From the NCBI GenBank assembly GCA_964036275.1, contig OZ038440.1, positions 3,071,190 to 3,135,189 on the forward strand: a DNA stretch of 64,000 nt, written 5' to 3'. Source of the DNA: Litoditis marina (lineage: Eukaryota > Nematoda > Chromadorea > Rhabditida > Rhabditidae). Below the pieces are notes generated by a model. It ran no database searches. It worked only from the letters and a program-made list of their open reading frames with translations, and was not told the origin of the DNA. Below, in pieces: positions 1-11,529 of the stretch. The position numbers were made by a program, and so were the translations under genes. The first letter of the stretch is position 1. Each line of letters begins with the position of its first letter.

Positions 1-310
1 AAGGTAAAGACATGATGTATGTTGTATGAACAATTCTGACGTTATGTGTGCTAAACATATGTAGTCATTTTGCACCAGTGATCAGTGAAACATTGCTGGC
101 TCCAAGAAAAAGTATTTATTTTCATGAACAACTCAACTACTCCTGACTTTTAGAGTAGTTAAAGTCGCTGAAACTACGTGAAAACTGACAAAATTACTGC
201 TATTTAATGAAAACAATCACCCATCATCATTCTGGCAGCGCACACAACAAGTTTTCTCCATCACTAAGACGTTAATAATGTCAACTAGTCAACTAGGCCC
301 TCTAACTAAC

Positions 311-874
311 CTCAGGTCCACTTGTTTCGTACGCAGATAATTCAAGATTACACGAAAAACATCTGGGTCTCGATCAACGAAGATGGCTCCACTCTCATCT
401 CGAACTGTCGGAATTCTACCACTCAGAAGGCTGTAAAGGAAGATCAACGAAAGAGAACGACCCACCAAAGTAGAAAGTCTTACCACACTTTGTACAAATA
501 AAACGACAAGCCGAACTTGGTTAACTGAGCACGAAACACGGATGGCTTTCATACTTCTGTAAAGTTATCGCTTGTCTGAATATGAATAGACAGCACATAA
601 AAACAGGCGTTTTTTGTCAAAATTAGAAGAATTAGCCTATTGTTTGATGCAAAACCATGAATTTCCACGAATCTATAATGGAAACCGTGCTTCTTTTTGC
701 GGGACAGTCCCACCTTACGTGTGACGGCTTTGTCCATGTCAATCTCACTCACCTCGTGAAAAACGTGTCCGGTATCCAGGTAAGGGTATGAGAACTGGTA
801 GCGAAGCGTTGTCCTCCCACATTCAATGTGACGATTTGTTCAACCACCAGCGGGCTACTGGTTGGTGATACCAT
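311..874 (-). CDS. KCTD3/SHKBP1-like BTB (T1-type) protein, 5' part
   Basis: Two exons encode the start of a BTB/POZ tetramerisation domain: 874-753 and 430-311. Exon 1 begins at an ATG ([13 protein letters not shown]) and carries the LNVGG motif followed by [11 protein letters not shown]. Exon 2 continues in phase (AG|C) with [18 protein letters not shown] and [13 protein letters not shown]. The WIPDSFF/SLLSGR/DRDP wording is typical of the KCTD3/SHKBP1 branch, whose members have a C-terminal WD-like region and act as channel or cullin adaptors. The second exon has a good donor (GAG|gttagt), so the gene continues past base 1. The remaining 300 bases show no convincing third exon. An acceptor-like AG lies four bases before the ATG, fitting trans-splicing. 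The domain call is firm; function beyond the BTB fold is inferred from family. Confidence 0.88.
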
Positions 875-1403
875 TCACCTGAACCACTGTATTGTTACTA
901 GAAACAAATAAAAGAATAAGTGTTACTAGAAATATATGTGACATTTATGATGATAACCGCCTCGTAACGAAGCGACGTGATAAATTAGAACCCGAACAAA
1001 AAGGCTGAGCCACAAACACAAACATGTGAGATAAAGGATGGCCTGTAACCATATCATAATGGAACAACAATGAAATGCTTCACATTTACTTTTTCGCATA
1101 CTACATCGTGAAGAATCGAATAACATACTGAAATAGTAATATAGCCAACAAAACGATGATATTACTCTTACAAATGCCAATATATTGCACCAGTACTACA
1201 TTGAACCGCATGAGAAAGTGATACAGTGAGCAGAATTGATAGAAACGAAGCTGAGTACAATTACCTTCTATACTATGCAACAAAAGATCGATATAACAAA
1301 ACCGTATACCGGGAGGATGGATGGCAAGAAATCTTAAGACACTAAAACGAGTATTGGGAACGGGGAAGAGTCATATGAAAAAGTGGAGAAGTAACTTTTC
1401 CCA
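875..1403. other. Short intergenic gap, possible intercistronic spacer
   Basis: About 525 bp separate the stop of the macro-domain gene from the probable trans-splice acceptor of the BTB gene, both on the minus strand. No convincing coding exon is seen. Bases 930-980 match a segment near 44015-44065 (core CGCCTCGTAACGAAGCGACG), so a dispersed repeat fragment lies here. Confidence 0.55.
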
Positions 1404-4400
1404 TCAAGATTCATCGGGATTCTCTTCTTGCTCTCTCAACTTCTCGACATATTTCTCGAAGTACTCCTCATAACATTCCTTATCAACGGGCATGAAAAGG
1501 CAGAGCACAATACGCGAAATCTGAAATATACAGCAAACATCGTCTAAATCTGTATCCATAGTATAATTAGTCTGAGACGTACATCGCAGATGCAGTAGTC
1601 GAGGTTATATATGAAATTATGCCAAGAAATGAATGGAAATACCGTGAACCTGTTACGACTGATATCACATGCACCACTTGACCATCTCACAGACATTGTT
1701 TTTTTCATATAAATAAAGGACCTTAGTCTTAGTTATTTATATTTTTGTCTAGGAAAACAGTTTCAAAACTGAGTTGGAGCTCGAACATTCCCGATCTGGA
1801 GACCTTATTTCCAAATTTCTCCAAGAAAGTGAGTAAAATTCAAACAACTGATAACAGTTTCGCGAGGATGGTGATAACAGTTTGGTAAGGATTGCCGGAA
1901 GTATATGAGAAGATCTACGACTACAAACTACAATGCCGATGTTTGAGATGGGGTGATCTAGATCTACTATATACATTCTACAACAATCTAGAACCAATAA
2001 CGAAAATAGCAGAGACTGAATAGCTGAACACGAAAAGACCCACCTTATCCTTGTTGGGATTCTCAGCCAACCATTTAGTCAAGCATTTTACGACCAATCG
2101 AGCTGCATTACGATTGGGATACCCATATACACCAGTAGAAATACAACAGAATGCCTATAAATTATGTCGGTGTTTTGGTTCGGCCAGTTCGTTCACAGAA
2201 ATACGCACATGAATATATTCGAGAACGGCTGACGGCGTGAAAATCACCTAGCCTTCTTACTTTAAAATCACCTAGCCTTCTTACTCAGTAAGTTGAGGGC
2301 AAATTTTTTGTTACCAATTTTTTTGGTATTCTGACCTTCTTTCAGGTTACTTGAGCATGTAACCCGTTGGTCTCCTGAAATGAGAAACCGGCACCCTCCT
2401 ATCTAACCCAGAACTTGGTTATTATTAGAATTAGTTCGAGTTTGAATGGTAACCGGAAACCTGGTTTTGAGTTTAAGTTAATTTCAGGGTGGTTACCTAC
2501 TCCTGTAACCTAAAAAAGGTTACCAAAACTGTATTAATTGTAGAGTAAGTAACTCTTTCTTGCGGATAATTCGTATTCGATAATTTGATAAATAACTACT
2601 AACTATATAAACTCACAATGCTCTCCAAATCGTTTTCCACAGCCAATTCCAGTGAGCTGCGATAGCAGGACCGCAATAATTGTCTCTCTTCCAGGGCAGG
2701 TTCGCCGTAGGGAGCGGGACCGACCGTGTGAATAATGTCTGGAACATTTTTTCTCGGTTGTTTAGAGAAAGTAGACGGACGATTATTCGGGCCAATTCCA
2801 ACGCTTCGGTCCTTTAAACTACAATAAATTTTCCAATCGCAGTTTAAAGGACCGATGCGTCGGGATCGGGATTGGACCACACAATCGTCCTACTTTAACC
2901 ACCACAAGATATAGTACCCTCATTTCATCCTCAAAGCAAATGAACGACACCAGAAAAATGATTTTGTAAAAAATCACATGGGTTGAATTTCGAAAATCAC
3001 ATATTTCTTAAAAATTTGAAACGAAAGCAATATTAAAAAAAACTCTCAACATTGTTCTAAAGCTGAAGTCTGTAGCAGAAAAAAACATACTTCCAGTTCC
3101 CAAATTAGGAAGATATATGTAATGTACACCATGATTGGGGTACCAGGAATAAGTCATTCGAAATTAAAAGCCATTAAAGTAAAAGTAATTCAAAAGTAAA
3201 AGTCATTAATTCACTTTTAGTCAGGATTTGAAATTTACGAAAATTTTCGGAAACTTTATTTTTGATTCTCAACTGTTTCTGTACTTAATGACTTTTACTT
3301 TCGAATGACTTTTACTTTAATGACTTTTAATTTCGAATGACTTATTCTGGTTGCCCATGATTGGTACGAATCCCACCTCCTTCCTTCGATTCAACCCACT
3401 TTTTATGTGTGCAATATCGCAACCGGATGTGATTACTGCCTCTCCGGTCTCACAACGACCAATTGCACGACATTCCGCTTGCAACTTTTCCCGTCCGGCC
3501 GCTTCGTGAATAGCACCGTCGACACCACCACCTACAAAGTAACAACCATACGTAAAATACCTTCACATCAGGTCGAGAAAAGTGAGCATAAGCAACACCA
3601 GAACGTAAGTATGTGTAACTAAAACTGCCGTATTTTGATCACCACTCATAGTTTCTCAGACATATGTGGTCCGTCCCAAAAGTGACCATGCGTCGAGCGA
3701 AATCTGATCAAAAGTGAACATCAGTCAGTATCGAAATTGGGAGGTATTTTACGTATGGTAACAACCCCCATATGGATCACAAACTCCAGTGTCCGTATCC
3801 ACCAACAAGTTTATCTTGAGAAAATTTGGTTGATTGAGATTTCGTTCCCGACAGCCCAAAACGCTTCCAAGAGAGGGAAACTGGGAAACAAACTATTGAT
3901 GGATACGGCCACCGAGTGTCATCCCAAATTCCCAATCAAACTGTGATTCAATTTCGTTATTTGATCTAGAATGTGTGAAGTTTTGTTTTACTTGCGGCAT
4001 TCGAAGTGGAGTCTCCCCACGCAAACGAACTATATGTAAAATGTACACTTCATAGTAATTCTATTCCAGATGTGGTTAACCCAAAATGAGAATACTAGAT
4101 TCTAATAGCGAAGTAATGGCTAACGGGCAACTGCACTTTTTGACACCAACACTTGATACCCCTTTAACAAATCATTAGCGATTAGCGAAAGAAACAAACA
4201 ACACTGCCAAGTACGAAGTCCCAGCTTTTATATAGATCACACGTAGTACCTCCACGTAATCGGTTATTGGCAGCGTTCACAATACAATCCACACCAAGAC
4301 GAGTGATGTCGCCATTCCAGAGAGAAATTTTGTCTAGGATTCCCTTACCGATCCTATCTGCAATGAAGTGAGTAAAGGTCGTAGCCGTGTTGATATAACC

Positions 4401-5319
4401 TCACGCGAAAGGATTTTAGTTAGGAAATGCGAATAAATCATGTAATGTGACAGTCGTGTGTGATACCAAATCAATCATATGAATAATATGGAAAAGCACA
4501 AGCACACGATCATACTCAGCACCAATTCCGTCCACGACAGAATTCGACGAAATCGCCAAAACAGTCGAAAAACGGCCCGACTGTCGGGGTGCCTGAATCA
4601 GGCCCGACATGTCGCGACGGCGGGAAAAATCTTTTCAAATTCTCGGCATTTCTTCTCAAATATGAGTGAAATTTTCAGCATTCCAAAAGTGTAATGAACA
4701 ATAAAACGATATTTCACTTTTTTTTCGATAAATTCCAACAATATTTCGGCAAATACTAGATTTGTGAATGAATTAGCGTGATTTTGTTTATTCAGAACCA
4801 TTATGTACTTGATTCTAATGTAATGCCTTTTTGGCCTTAAAAGATGAGAATCTATCTTTTTTTCTTGAAATTCGTGTATTATAAACGTTTATTCATATGT
4901 ATAATACTATATTGAAGTGATCGAGATGTGTTTACACCTAAAATTGCCGCAAAAGTGCTGATTTCGAATTTCGTCGCGACATGTCGAGATATGCCGACAG
5001 TCGGAATTCTGTCGTGCGCCCCGCGCATCGCTGAGTAATAGCAATGAGAGATAAGTTTCCAACTATACAAAATACAACTATGTGGTTGAGGAACCTCAAT
5101 GAACTCCGATGTTGAGAATGGCCGATAAATAGGCAATTTTTTATTTACCCGGGTATTATTTTAATAGCATCAGTTAACCCGATGAAGGTCTGCAGCGCAG
5201 CAGATCCAACTTTACGGCAGCGCTGTGGGTGAAACGGTAAAAAAAAGTAAGATTTTGGGTATGGTCCACTTACATTTATCGAAGAGCGTAGGAATGAGCT
5301 TCAATTCGGTGAAAGACAT
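1404..5319 (-). CDS. MacroD-like macro-domain protein (ADP-ribose hydrolase type)
   Basis: Six exons join without a frame break: 5319-5274, 4357-4250, 3531-3400, 2738-2617, 2154-2044 and 1520-1404. They give about 211 residues, essentially one macro domain. The motifs follow the MACROD/YmdB order: GDIT near residue 31, IVNAAN (Asn43/Asn46), [13 protein letters not shown] across the exon 2/3 junction, [21 protein letters not shown], then [11 protein letters not shown]. The catalytic-loop Asp in GGGVDG and the Asn of NAAN are present, so de-ADP-ribosylation or O-acetyl-ADP-ribose hydrolysis is likely from family knowledge. The C-terminus is charged and ends NPDES. No targeting signal is obvious. 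Introns carry three inverted-repeat elements. One starts only about 22 bp upstream of the exon at 2738. The gene could be the first cistron of an operon with the BTB gene. Confidence 0.93.
2761..2898. mobile_element. Palindromic TTAA-ended MITE (family A), copy 1
   Basis: Near-perfect palindrome: the inner arms TCCTTTAAACT and AGTTTAAAGGA surround a short loop, and the outer end reads AATCGTCCTACTTTAA. The same element recurs at 8235, 16818, 17631, 26191 and 39943. This copy lies in an intron of the macro-domain gene, about 22 bp upstream of the exon that starts at 2738. Confidence 0.85.
3131..3364. mobile_element. Foldback hAT-type MITE with 8-bp target duplication
   Basis: The element at 3139-3356 has arms of roughly 75 bp built from AAGTCATTCGAAATTAAAAG and its complement. 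It is bounded on both sides by ATGATTGG (3131-3138 and 3357-3364). An 8-bp duplication plus inverted termini is the hAT hallmark. It carries no coding capacity. It sits in an intron of the macro-domain gene. Confidence 0.85.
4528..5022. mobile_element. Inverted-repeat element with GTCGCGACATGTCG arms
   Basis: A block containing CGACAGAATTC, CCGACTGTCGG and CGACATGTCGCGACG around 4530-4620 reappears in inverted order at about 4965-5020. The roughly 350 bp between the arms is AT-rich and non-coding. This is probably a MITE or foldback element in the first intron of the macro-domain gene. The exact ends and target duplication could not be fixed. Confidence 0.6.
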
Positions 5320-6259
5320 CTCTGCCTGATTCCGAGAAGCGTCGTATACCGATATACTGCTTAAATTCGAGAAATAATACAGAGAAAAGCGAATGTATTG
5401 ATTGAAAATTTGCCAAAAATTCGAAAAACTTATTTCCTACTGTAGAAAATAAAAAATTCGAAAATACGCAGTAAAATGTTTTCGGTCAGACGGCTACAAT
5501 GTGACGTCACTCGACGCCACTCGATCAAGTCGTCTTTTTCGATTAATTTGGGTGTTCTAGTTTCATATATATCCGCTTTGTTTTTCACGCCTCTTTAGTT
5601 AACCATTATCTTTTCTAACCGGAACTTCAAGAAACCTACCTACCATTTGCTTTCTTTTCGTAAACAATACGTTAATCACTGTTTTACGTTTTAGAGATAG
5701 ATCAACTCACCTAGTTTTACGCGCTGAGCAAGTTGTGAAGCAGTTCACGGTCTTTTCTGTACGATTCTTTCGCTGCCTAAATAGGTTTTGTGCCCGTTCT
5801 TTGAGTTGAACTAGCTATATGTCGCACGCGACTTGGTCTTGCCGCACGCGGCGTTCTCATGACGTCTGGCTCTCTCGACTCTCGCGGGGCCTCCGCCGCC
5901 CATATCAGCGTGCCCAGTTAACTGCCGCAGTAGTTTTTCCAGTTGATAGTTACTTTACAATGTCAACCAGTAGTTTGACAAGTAAGATTTTCAAAAGTAT
6001 CAAGAAATCTATATTATGCAAGAGAAGCGATTCATTTCAACATCTTTGATCGATTTCCACTTCATAATTCGAGGCAAAAGTTTGTATTGGGGTTTTCCCA
6101 CATGTTCTCTCATTTGATATTTCTGATTCCGCTTCTCCTTCATAGCAATTTGCATATTTGCAATAGATAGTTCACGTTTTGTTCATCTTCGTTATCAGTG
6201 TTTTTTCCTGTTGGTAAAACCTTTATTCCAACTTTGCGGTGGTTCATCTATTCAACCAC

Positions 6260-6435
6260 GGTCATACACCAGTAAGGTCTGACTAAGTGACAAAAAGTAA
6301 GCCGTTTTCAGATGTGAACACGTGAAAATGTAGAAATTTTCATCAAAGGTAGACCGATTTCCATGTTTTCGGCTAAAAAGTAGTCCGTTTTTCGAATTTT
6401 TCTGACTATTCGGACAACCTTGCTGGTGTATGACC
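6260..6435. mobile_element. Family B MITE, copy 1
   Basis: Termini GGTCATACACCAGTAAGG and its near-perfect complement bound a 176-bp AT-rich body with no coding capacity. Related copies lie at 6546, 16928, 17245 and 24812. They share CCAGTAAAGTTGTCCGAATA at one end and TACTGGTGTATGG at the other. Confidence 0.75.
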
Positions 6436-6545
6436 ACGGTATTTTGATATATGTGGTTTCATTTTATTTTGCAGTTTTGTTCGATATTTGATTCGTTTTC
6501 CGATCAACCCACTTCCCACTCCATCCAATCAACTTCTGTGTCAAT

Positions 6546-6717
6546 CCATACCCCAGTCAAGTTGTCCGAATAGTCGGAAAAGCTCATAGAATGGTCTGCT
6601 TGCATCCGAAAAGAGGACATTGGTCTGTTTTTGATGCAAAGTTATCTTATTTTCACGTGTTTGAATCCAAAGCGCACTCCTTTTCTGTTCAATATTCGAA
6701 CCTTACCTGTGTACGGT
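6546..6717. mobile_element. Family B MITE, copy 2
   Basis: Starts CCATACCCCAGTCAAGTTG and ends near ACCTGTGTACGG. The internal sequence (GGTCTG, TTTTGATGCAAA, TTTTCACGTG) matches copies at 16928 and 24812. Confidence 0.65.
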
Positions 6718-7560
6718 GCAGTGTTTCATTGTATGGCTCTTCGTTGCGCGACGCATTGTGTTCCGCAGTTCTACTTGTTGTTTAATTTTGGTGTTTCTAC
6801 CGCGTCCCGTGGTGTGTCGATCACAGCAGGTCGATAGTGTCTTGTTATCAGTTCTGAAGACGGGTTTATTTCTCCTCTAGCTCCCTTTCTTCGCTATCTA
6901 TTTCTCTGCAAACTGCCCTATAGTTCGATTTTGTGGCTAATTTTATGTTTTTGAATTTTGATAGGAAAGGAAAAAAATGTTCCGTCTGCCGATCGATAAT
7001 TTACAGTTTGTGCATAATAAATTTGTATAGTTGATACTCGTTGCATTTAAATTATTTACTCTTACTCTATAACTCTATATTGGAGACTAATTGTTTCGTT
7101 TCTGTTTGAGTTTGAGAGTTTGAGTATTGAGTTAGAATTTCGCAGTTGTGATTTTCACGTCCTACTTCCTACTTGCGTTTATGGCAATCGAATTCTAGTT
7201 TTGGCTCACTAATGTAAATGTAGATATAACTATTCGCAATTGCGCTCTGTAGAAAAAATTCTAAGCATTTTCTCCTCTTATTTGAGATTTGAGTTTGAGC
7301 GTTTCGCGATTTCTCTACGATTACCTCTCTTTATTCTATCGTGTTCTAGATTTGCAAGGTTTCTTAGTTCGATCATTCGTATATGCTGATTTAATTGAAT
7401 TAGAGAGGATAGAAACTTTCTTAAATAAAATGTTAATGTTCAATGTAACACGGTTCAACACTCGTTAATTTTCATTAAGAACAGATACACAGGCTTTTCC
7501 CGGCTTTTGCCAAATTTTATATAGTTTTATAGGTTTTTGTCGGTCATGTGGTACTGTTCT

Positions 7561-8777
7561 CTATAGTTCATTCTCTTTCAGTGCATTTGCTTTACCTACC
7601 GCTTCCATTTGCCAATGAATTATTTGTTTTTGTTCACCTTCATCCTCGAATACATCATAATATTCATAATCGTTTGCAGATAGTCGAAACTGCAGGTCCC
7701 CAGATAGGATAGGCAGTTGACCATTTCGAACAATCATGTCGATGTTATGTAGCAACTCGGCTGATATGTGCGCCATCGAACCTTCCGGCACGGGGACTGG
7801 CGTCGTTCGGAAGAGGTACGTTGTTGTTGTAATTATGTCGATGTATTCATGATCTGCCTTTTGTGAAGCCTGGGAAATGTGGGAAACTGGTATTTTTTGA
7901 TATAAAATTATTAAAGTTGAGGGGTTGAACTCGAGAACCCGGTTCATTTTTTGATGAACAGTCGCACCTTACCATCAACATACACTATTACTTTCCTACG
8001 TTTCCAGTACTCAGTACTGTTAGTACTCTTTAACGGTTTAGAAGTTTAGTTTTTAGAAACTGGAGCTTTGCAGGCCAGGCATTGGTTTTTCCATACCCTA
8101 GCTGACTTTCTGCTTGGGAATTTGGGAACCGGGTTGTTAGACAATAGACATAGTGCCTTTCATCAAGTTTTCTTCAAAATAAAGACTCGATTGTTGAAAC
8201 CAACAACTTCAGAGACTTGATTTGCAAAATTAGCTTAAAGAAGGACGATTATGTGGTCCAATCGCAACGCTTCAGTCCTTTAAACTGCAATACATTTTCC
8301 AATTGCAGTTTAAAGGACCGTTGACACGGGATCGGTCCACATTATCGTCCTACTTTAAGAATGGTTTTTGGTCTTCCAATCATGACGTCAACACATCTAG
8401 CATTGTACTCTTCAGTATGAGACGAGACTGATTTTTTCTCTTCTTACGAATGGAATGCCTTGATATCCATTTATTAGTCTTTGGATCGCAAAGTATGTTG
8501 CCTGGGGCAATGGGCTCCGCCAATCACAGCGCCAATCAACTAATCATTCGGGCGTCTCCGAGCCGCGCTCTAACATCAGCGAAACAGCAGTTGTCCGGCT
8601 GGTTCATGGTCTGATAGACAGCTGGTTCATGGTCTGATAGATTTCTCCTAGTGAGGGAAAAAGATCAATAATTGACAAACAAACAACAAAACACACATTT
8701 GTTAGTGAGGTGATCACAACAACTTTGGGGAGGGTTAACGTTTGGTCCCAATTAGTCGGATGCTCGGATGTTATCAT
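7561..8777 (-). CDS. Tentative three-exon gene, unknown family
   Basis: Three phase-0 exons can be joined: 8777-8697 (MITSEHPTNWDQ...), 8501-8448 (ATYFAIQRLINGYQGIPF) and 7869-7561 (ASQKADHEYIDII...NALKENEL, stop). The product would be 147 residues. Splice sites are acceptable: a weak donor at 8696, acceptor TTGCCCCAG before 8501, donor GTAAGA at 8447, acceptor TTTCCCAG before 7869. The last exon is 103 codons with protein-like composition and an acidic run NDYEYYDVFEDEGE. I do not recognise the family. An ORF upstream of 8777 encodes a hydrophobic run but has no ATG and begins at an in-frame stop, so the true 5' end is uncertain. A family A element sits in the second intron. Confidence 0.4.
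8235..8358. mobile_element. Palindromic TTAA-ended MITE (family A), copy 2
   Basis: Full-length copy bounded by TTAA on both sides (8235-8238 and 8355-8358), with ends AGAAGGACGATTATGTGG and its complement and central arms around TCCTTTAAACTGCAAT. It lies in the putative second intron of the tentative gene. Confidence 0.85.
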
Positions 8778-9043
8778 TTGAGCGAATGGTTTACTTGGAC
8801 TTGCAAGTATGATTGTAAGCAGTAAATAAATAATCAACAGGGTGAAGCGTTCCAAATTGTGTCGGCGCAAAATGAATTACTATTATGATTATAAAGTGGC
8901 TATTTGACAAGCAGTAATCGAGTGTTGGCGGGGAATGTCGAATATCAACAAATATTTCAAAGATGATTTGAAATATGGAAATTTGTTACTGTCCCCGATG
9001 CTTGGAGCTTGGGGGTATAGATGGTTGTAACCTGGGGATGATT

Positions 9044-9047
<4 letters not shown>

Positions 9048-9081
<34 letters not shown>
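9048..9081. repeat. TA microsatellite, left flank of the Helitron array
   Basis: A run of about 17 TA/AT units lies immediately before the first Helitron-like 5' end. A matching TA run follows the last 3' end at 16291, suggesting that the whole 7.2-kb block sits in one TA tract. Confidence 0.85.
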
Positions 9082-9082
<1 letters not shown>

Positions 9083-10835
9083 CCTCTATTATAAAGCGCT
9101 TACTTGGTGTGTGTGTGTGTGTGTCAGTCTGTCTGATTTTGGGGTGAGGCAAGCACTTTTGGTCGAAAATGGAGCGAAAGTTGTACTTTGTAGTTGGTTT
9201 GGAAAATGGCGCGTGGGCGGTACGTGTTTTCTCGATTTCATTTCCATTCTCCATTGATGCATCGGCGGTAGTGTTTTGGATTTTTGGCAATATTATTGTT
9301 GAATAGTTGTATTTATTGCTATATGGAGGCTGAAATAAAGAAAAAAAGGTGATAGTTCATTCTCTATTCATTTTCTCATTAATGCTTATAACTTTTTTCG
9401 ACGATTAATTTGTAAGTTCTCTCTCTTTCTCTTTTCTGGCTGTGTATTTTATTTAGAAAACATATACAGAAGAGAGTAAGAGAGAAAGAAAGAGAGGAAG
9501 AGAGAGAGAGAGAGAGAGAGAAAAGAAGGTTCTACTGTCTGTGTAAGCCCTACTGTTCCCCTTTTCACAGTCTATGTGAGTCCCAAAGTTCACATTTCCA
9601 TCGTCTATGTAAACCCCACTGTTCCCATTTTCACTAGCGTAAGACAGAGGAGAGAGGAAGTAGAGAGAAAGAGAGGAAGAGATAGAGAGAAAAGGAGGTT
9701 CTACTGTCTATGTAAGCCCTACTGTTTCTATTTCCATTGTCTATGTGAGTGAGCCCCACACCCACTGCACCTTTTGTAGCTGTACATGTGAACCAAAGGT
9801 GAGAACCAGAACCATTTCATTTTTGCTGTGTATGTGAATCCCCACTGTTCCCATTTTTACAATAGCAAGTGCATCTCAACCTGAGTAGACGAGTTTCACG
9901 CCGTCACGGTTAACAGGAATGGCCTAACAGGGTAAGCTAATGGGTATTAAAGCGCGGCGGGAAGAGATGAGAGCCATTCGAACGATCTGTTCGCCCCGAG
10001 GATGCCCGCCCTGGACTGGAGCTGCTGCCGCTCCCGCGCCTTATGTCGAAGAGAACTCCCGCGCTCTATGTTAGGAAGAGGTCTCGCGCTCTATGTTAGG
10101 GAGAGGTCTCCCGCTCTATGTTAGAGAGAGGTCTCGCCGTCTATGATGAAGAGAACTTCCGCGCTCTGCGTTAAGGAAAACTTCCGCGCTCTATGTTAAG
10201 GAGAACTCCCGCGCTCTACGTTAGGGAAAAACCTGTCTAGGGTTGAAGAGAACTTTCGCGCCCTATGTTAGGGGAATCTCCCGCGCTCTATGTTAGGGAG
10301 AGGGCTCGCGCTCTATGTTAGCGAGAACTCTCGCGGCCTATGTTAGGGAAAGCTCCCGCGCTCTATGTTAGGGAGAGGTGTCGCGCTCTATGTTAGGGAG
10401 AGGTCTCGCCGTCTATGTTAAAGAGAACTTCCGCGCTCTACGTTAGGGAAAACTTTCGCGCTCTATGTTAGAGAGAGGTCTCAAGTTCTCTGTTAGGGAA
10501 ATGTCACACGCTCTATGTTAGAAAGAGGTCTCGCGCCCTATGTTAGGGAGAAGTCTCGCGCCCTATGTTGAGAAGTCTCGCGCTCTATGTTAGAGAGAGA
10601 TCTCGCGCTCTATGTTAAAGAGAGATGTCCCGCTCTATGTTGGAGAGAGATGTCCTGCTTTATGTAAAAGAAATCATTGCGTCTCATGTTGATAACAACG
10701 TGATTGACATGGTTGAGACAAACGTGAGTTCAGCAAATTGAACGAAAATTTAACAAAAACTCCTATAAGAGCTCGCCAGCCTGGAATAAAAACAAGGGAG
10801 GCGGAGGCGGCTTTAGCCGCCGGCGACCTACCTTG
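9082..10835 (+). mobile_element. Helitron-like element A with minisatellite cargo
   Basis: The 5' end TCCTCTATTATAAAGCGC leads into the family signature CTTGGTGTG...CAGTCTGTCTG and a TTTTGGTCGAAAA block. The 3' end is a GC-rich hairpin (GGCGGCTTTAGCCGCC) inside CAAGGGAGG...CCTTG, next to the following element. The interior has a few copies of a TGTCTATGTGAGCCCCAC-type unit (9530-9860), a GA microsatellite, and a 25-bp minisatellite (GCGCTCTATGTTAGGGAGAG type, about 10040-10690). No replicase or helicase ORF exists, so it is non-autonomous. Classification rests on the TC start, subterminal 3' hairpin and lack of target duplication; the 3' end CTTG departs from the usual CTRR. Confidence 0.65.
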
Positions 10836-11248
10836 TCTCTATATATAATTCCCTTGCTTGGTCTGTCTGTGTGTAACAATTCACACACTTTTGTACTTTT
10901 GGTCGAAAATCTAGAGAAATTCACACAGTTTGCACTCTGAAGCTGGGAAGGCGTGGAAGCCGTGCTTTTTGTTTTTCATTTTGTTCCGAGATGAGAATGG
11001 TGGCGGTAGTGCTGCAATATTTTCGGCTACGATACTTTTAATTAATTGTATTTATTAATCAGAAGAGACTGCAATGTACTGAAAAGGTGAGAATTAATTT
11101 ATATTTATTCGTTCAAATAATTAGGTCACTCTCCGTATAGATAATGTGTATGATATTGCTTACTTATCCTCTCAAAATCTGTTTTTTGTAGAAAGGGGTA
11201 TTGTATTCATTGTGTATTTAGGTTGTGTGTGTTCAGGAACAGTGTGAG

Positions 11249-11252
11249 AGAT

Positions 11253-11283
<31 letters not shown>

Positions 11284-11288
11284 AGAGC

Positions 11289-11361
<73 letters not shown>
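11249..11361. repeat. GA microsatellite
   Basis: More than 100 bp of (GA)n interrupted by a G run at 11274-11282, inside element B. Confidence 0.95.
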
Positions 11362-11365
<4 letters not shown>

Positions 11366-11529
11366 AAAAAAGTTCATTACTGTATGTAAGCCCCACTGTT
11401 CCTATTTTTGTAGTCTATGTGAGCCCCACCGTTCCAATTCGGCTGTTGCTGGAAAGTCTTTTTTAGTAAATATAGTTGAGTTCAATTGAAGGGCACACTC
11501 TACGTGATACTTTTGATAATCTACAGATA

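Larger units (their letters stand above)
5320..7560. other. Gene-poor stretch with two copies of a 175-bp repeat
   Basis: No confident exon is visible. It contains two family B elements (6260-6435 and 6546-6717). A GC-rich patch near 5820-5950 has a short ORF with no family resemblance; it could be promoter or 5' untranslated sequence of something I cannot follow. Confidence 0.4.

Noticed and set aside
8448..8521. Alternative reading PIAPGNILCDPKTNKWISRH of the small exon
   Set aside because: Attractive as peptide, but needs a poor acceptor and does not keep phase with the next exon; the phase-0 reading from 8501 does.
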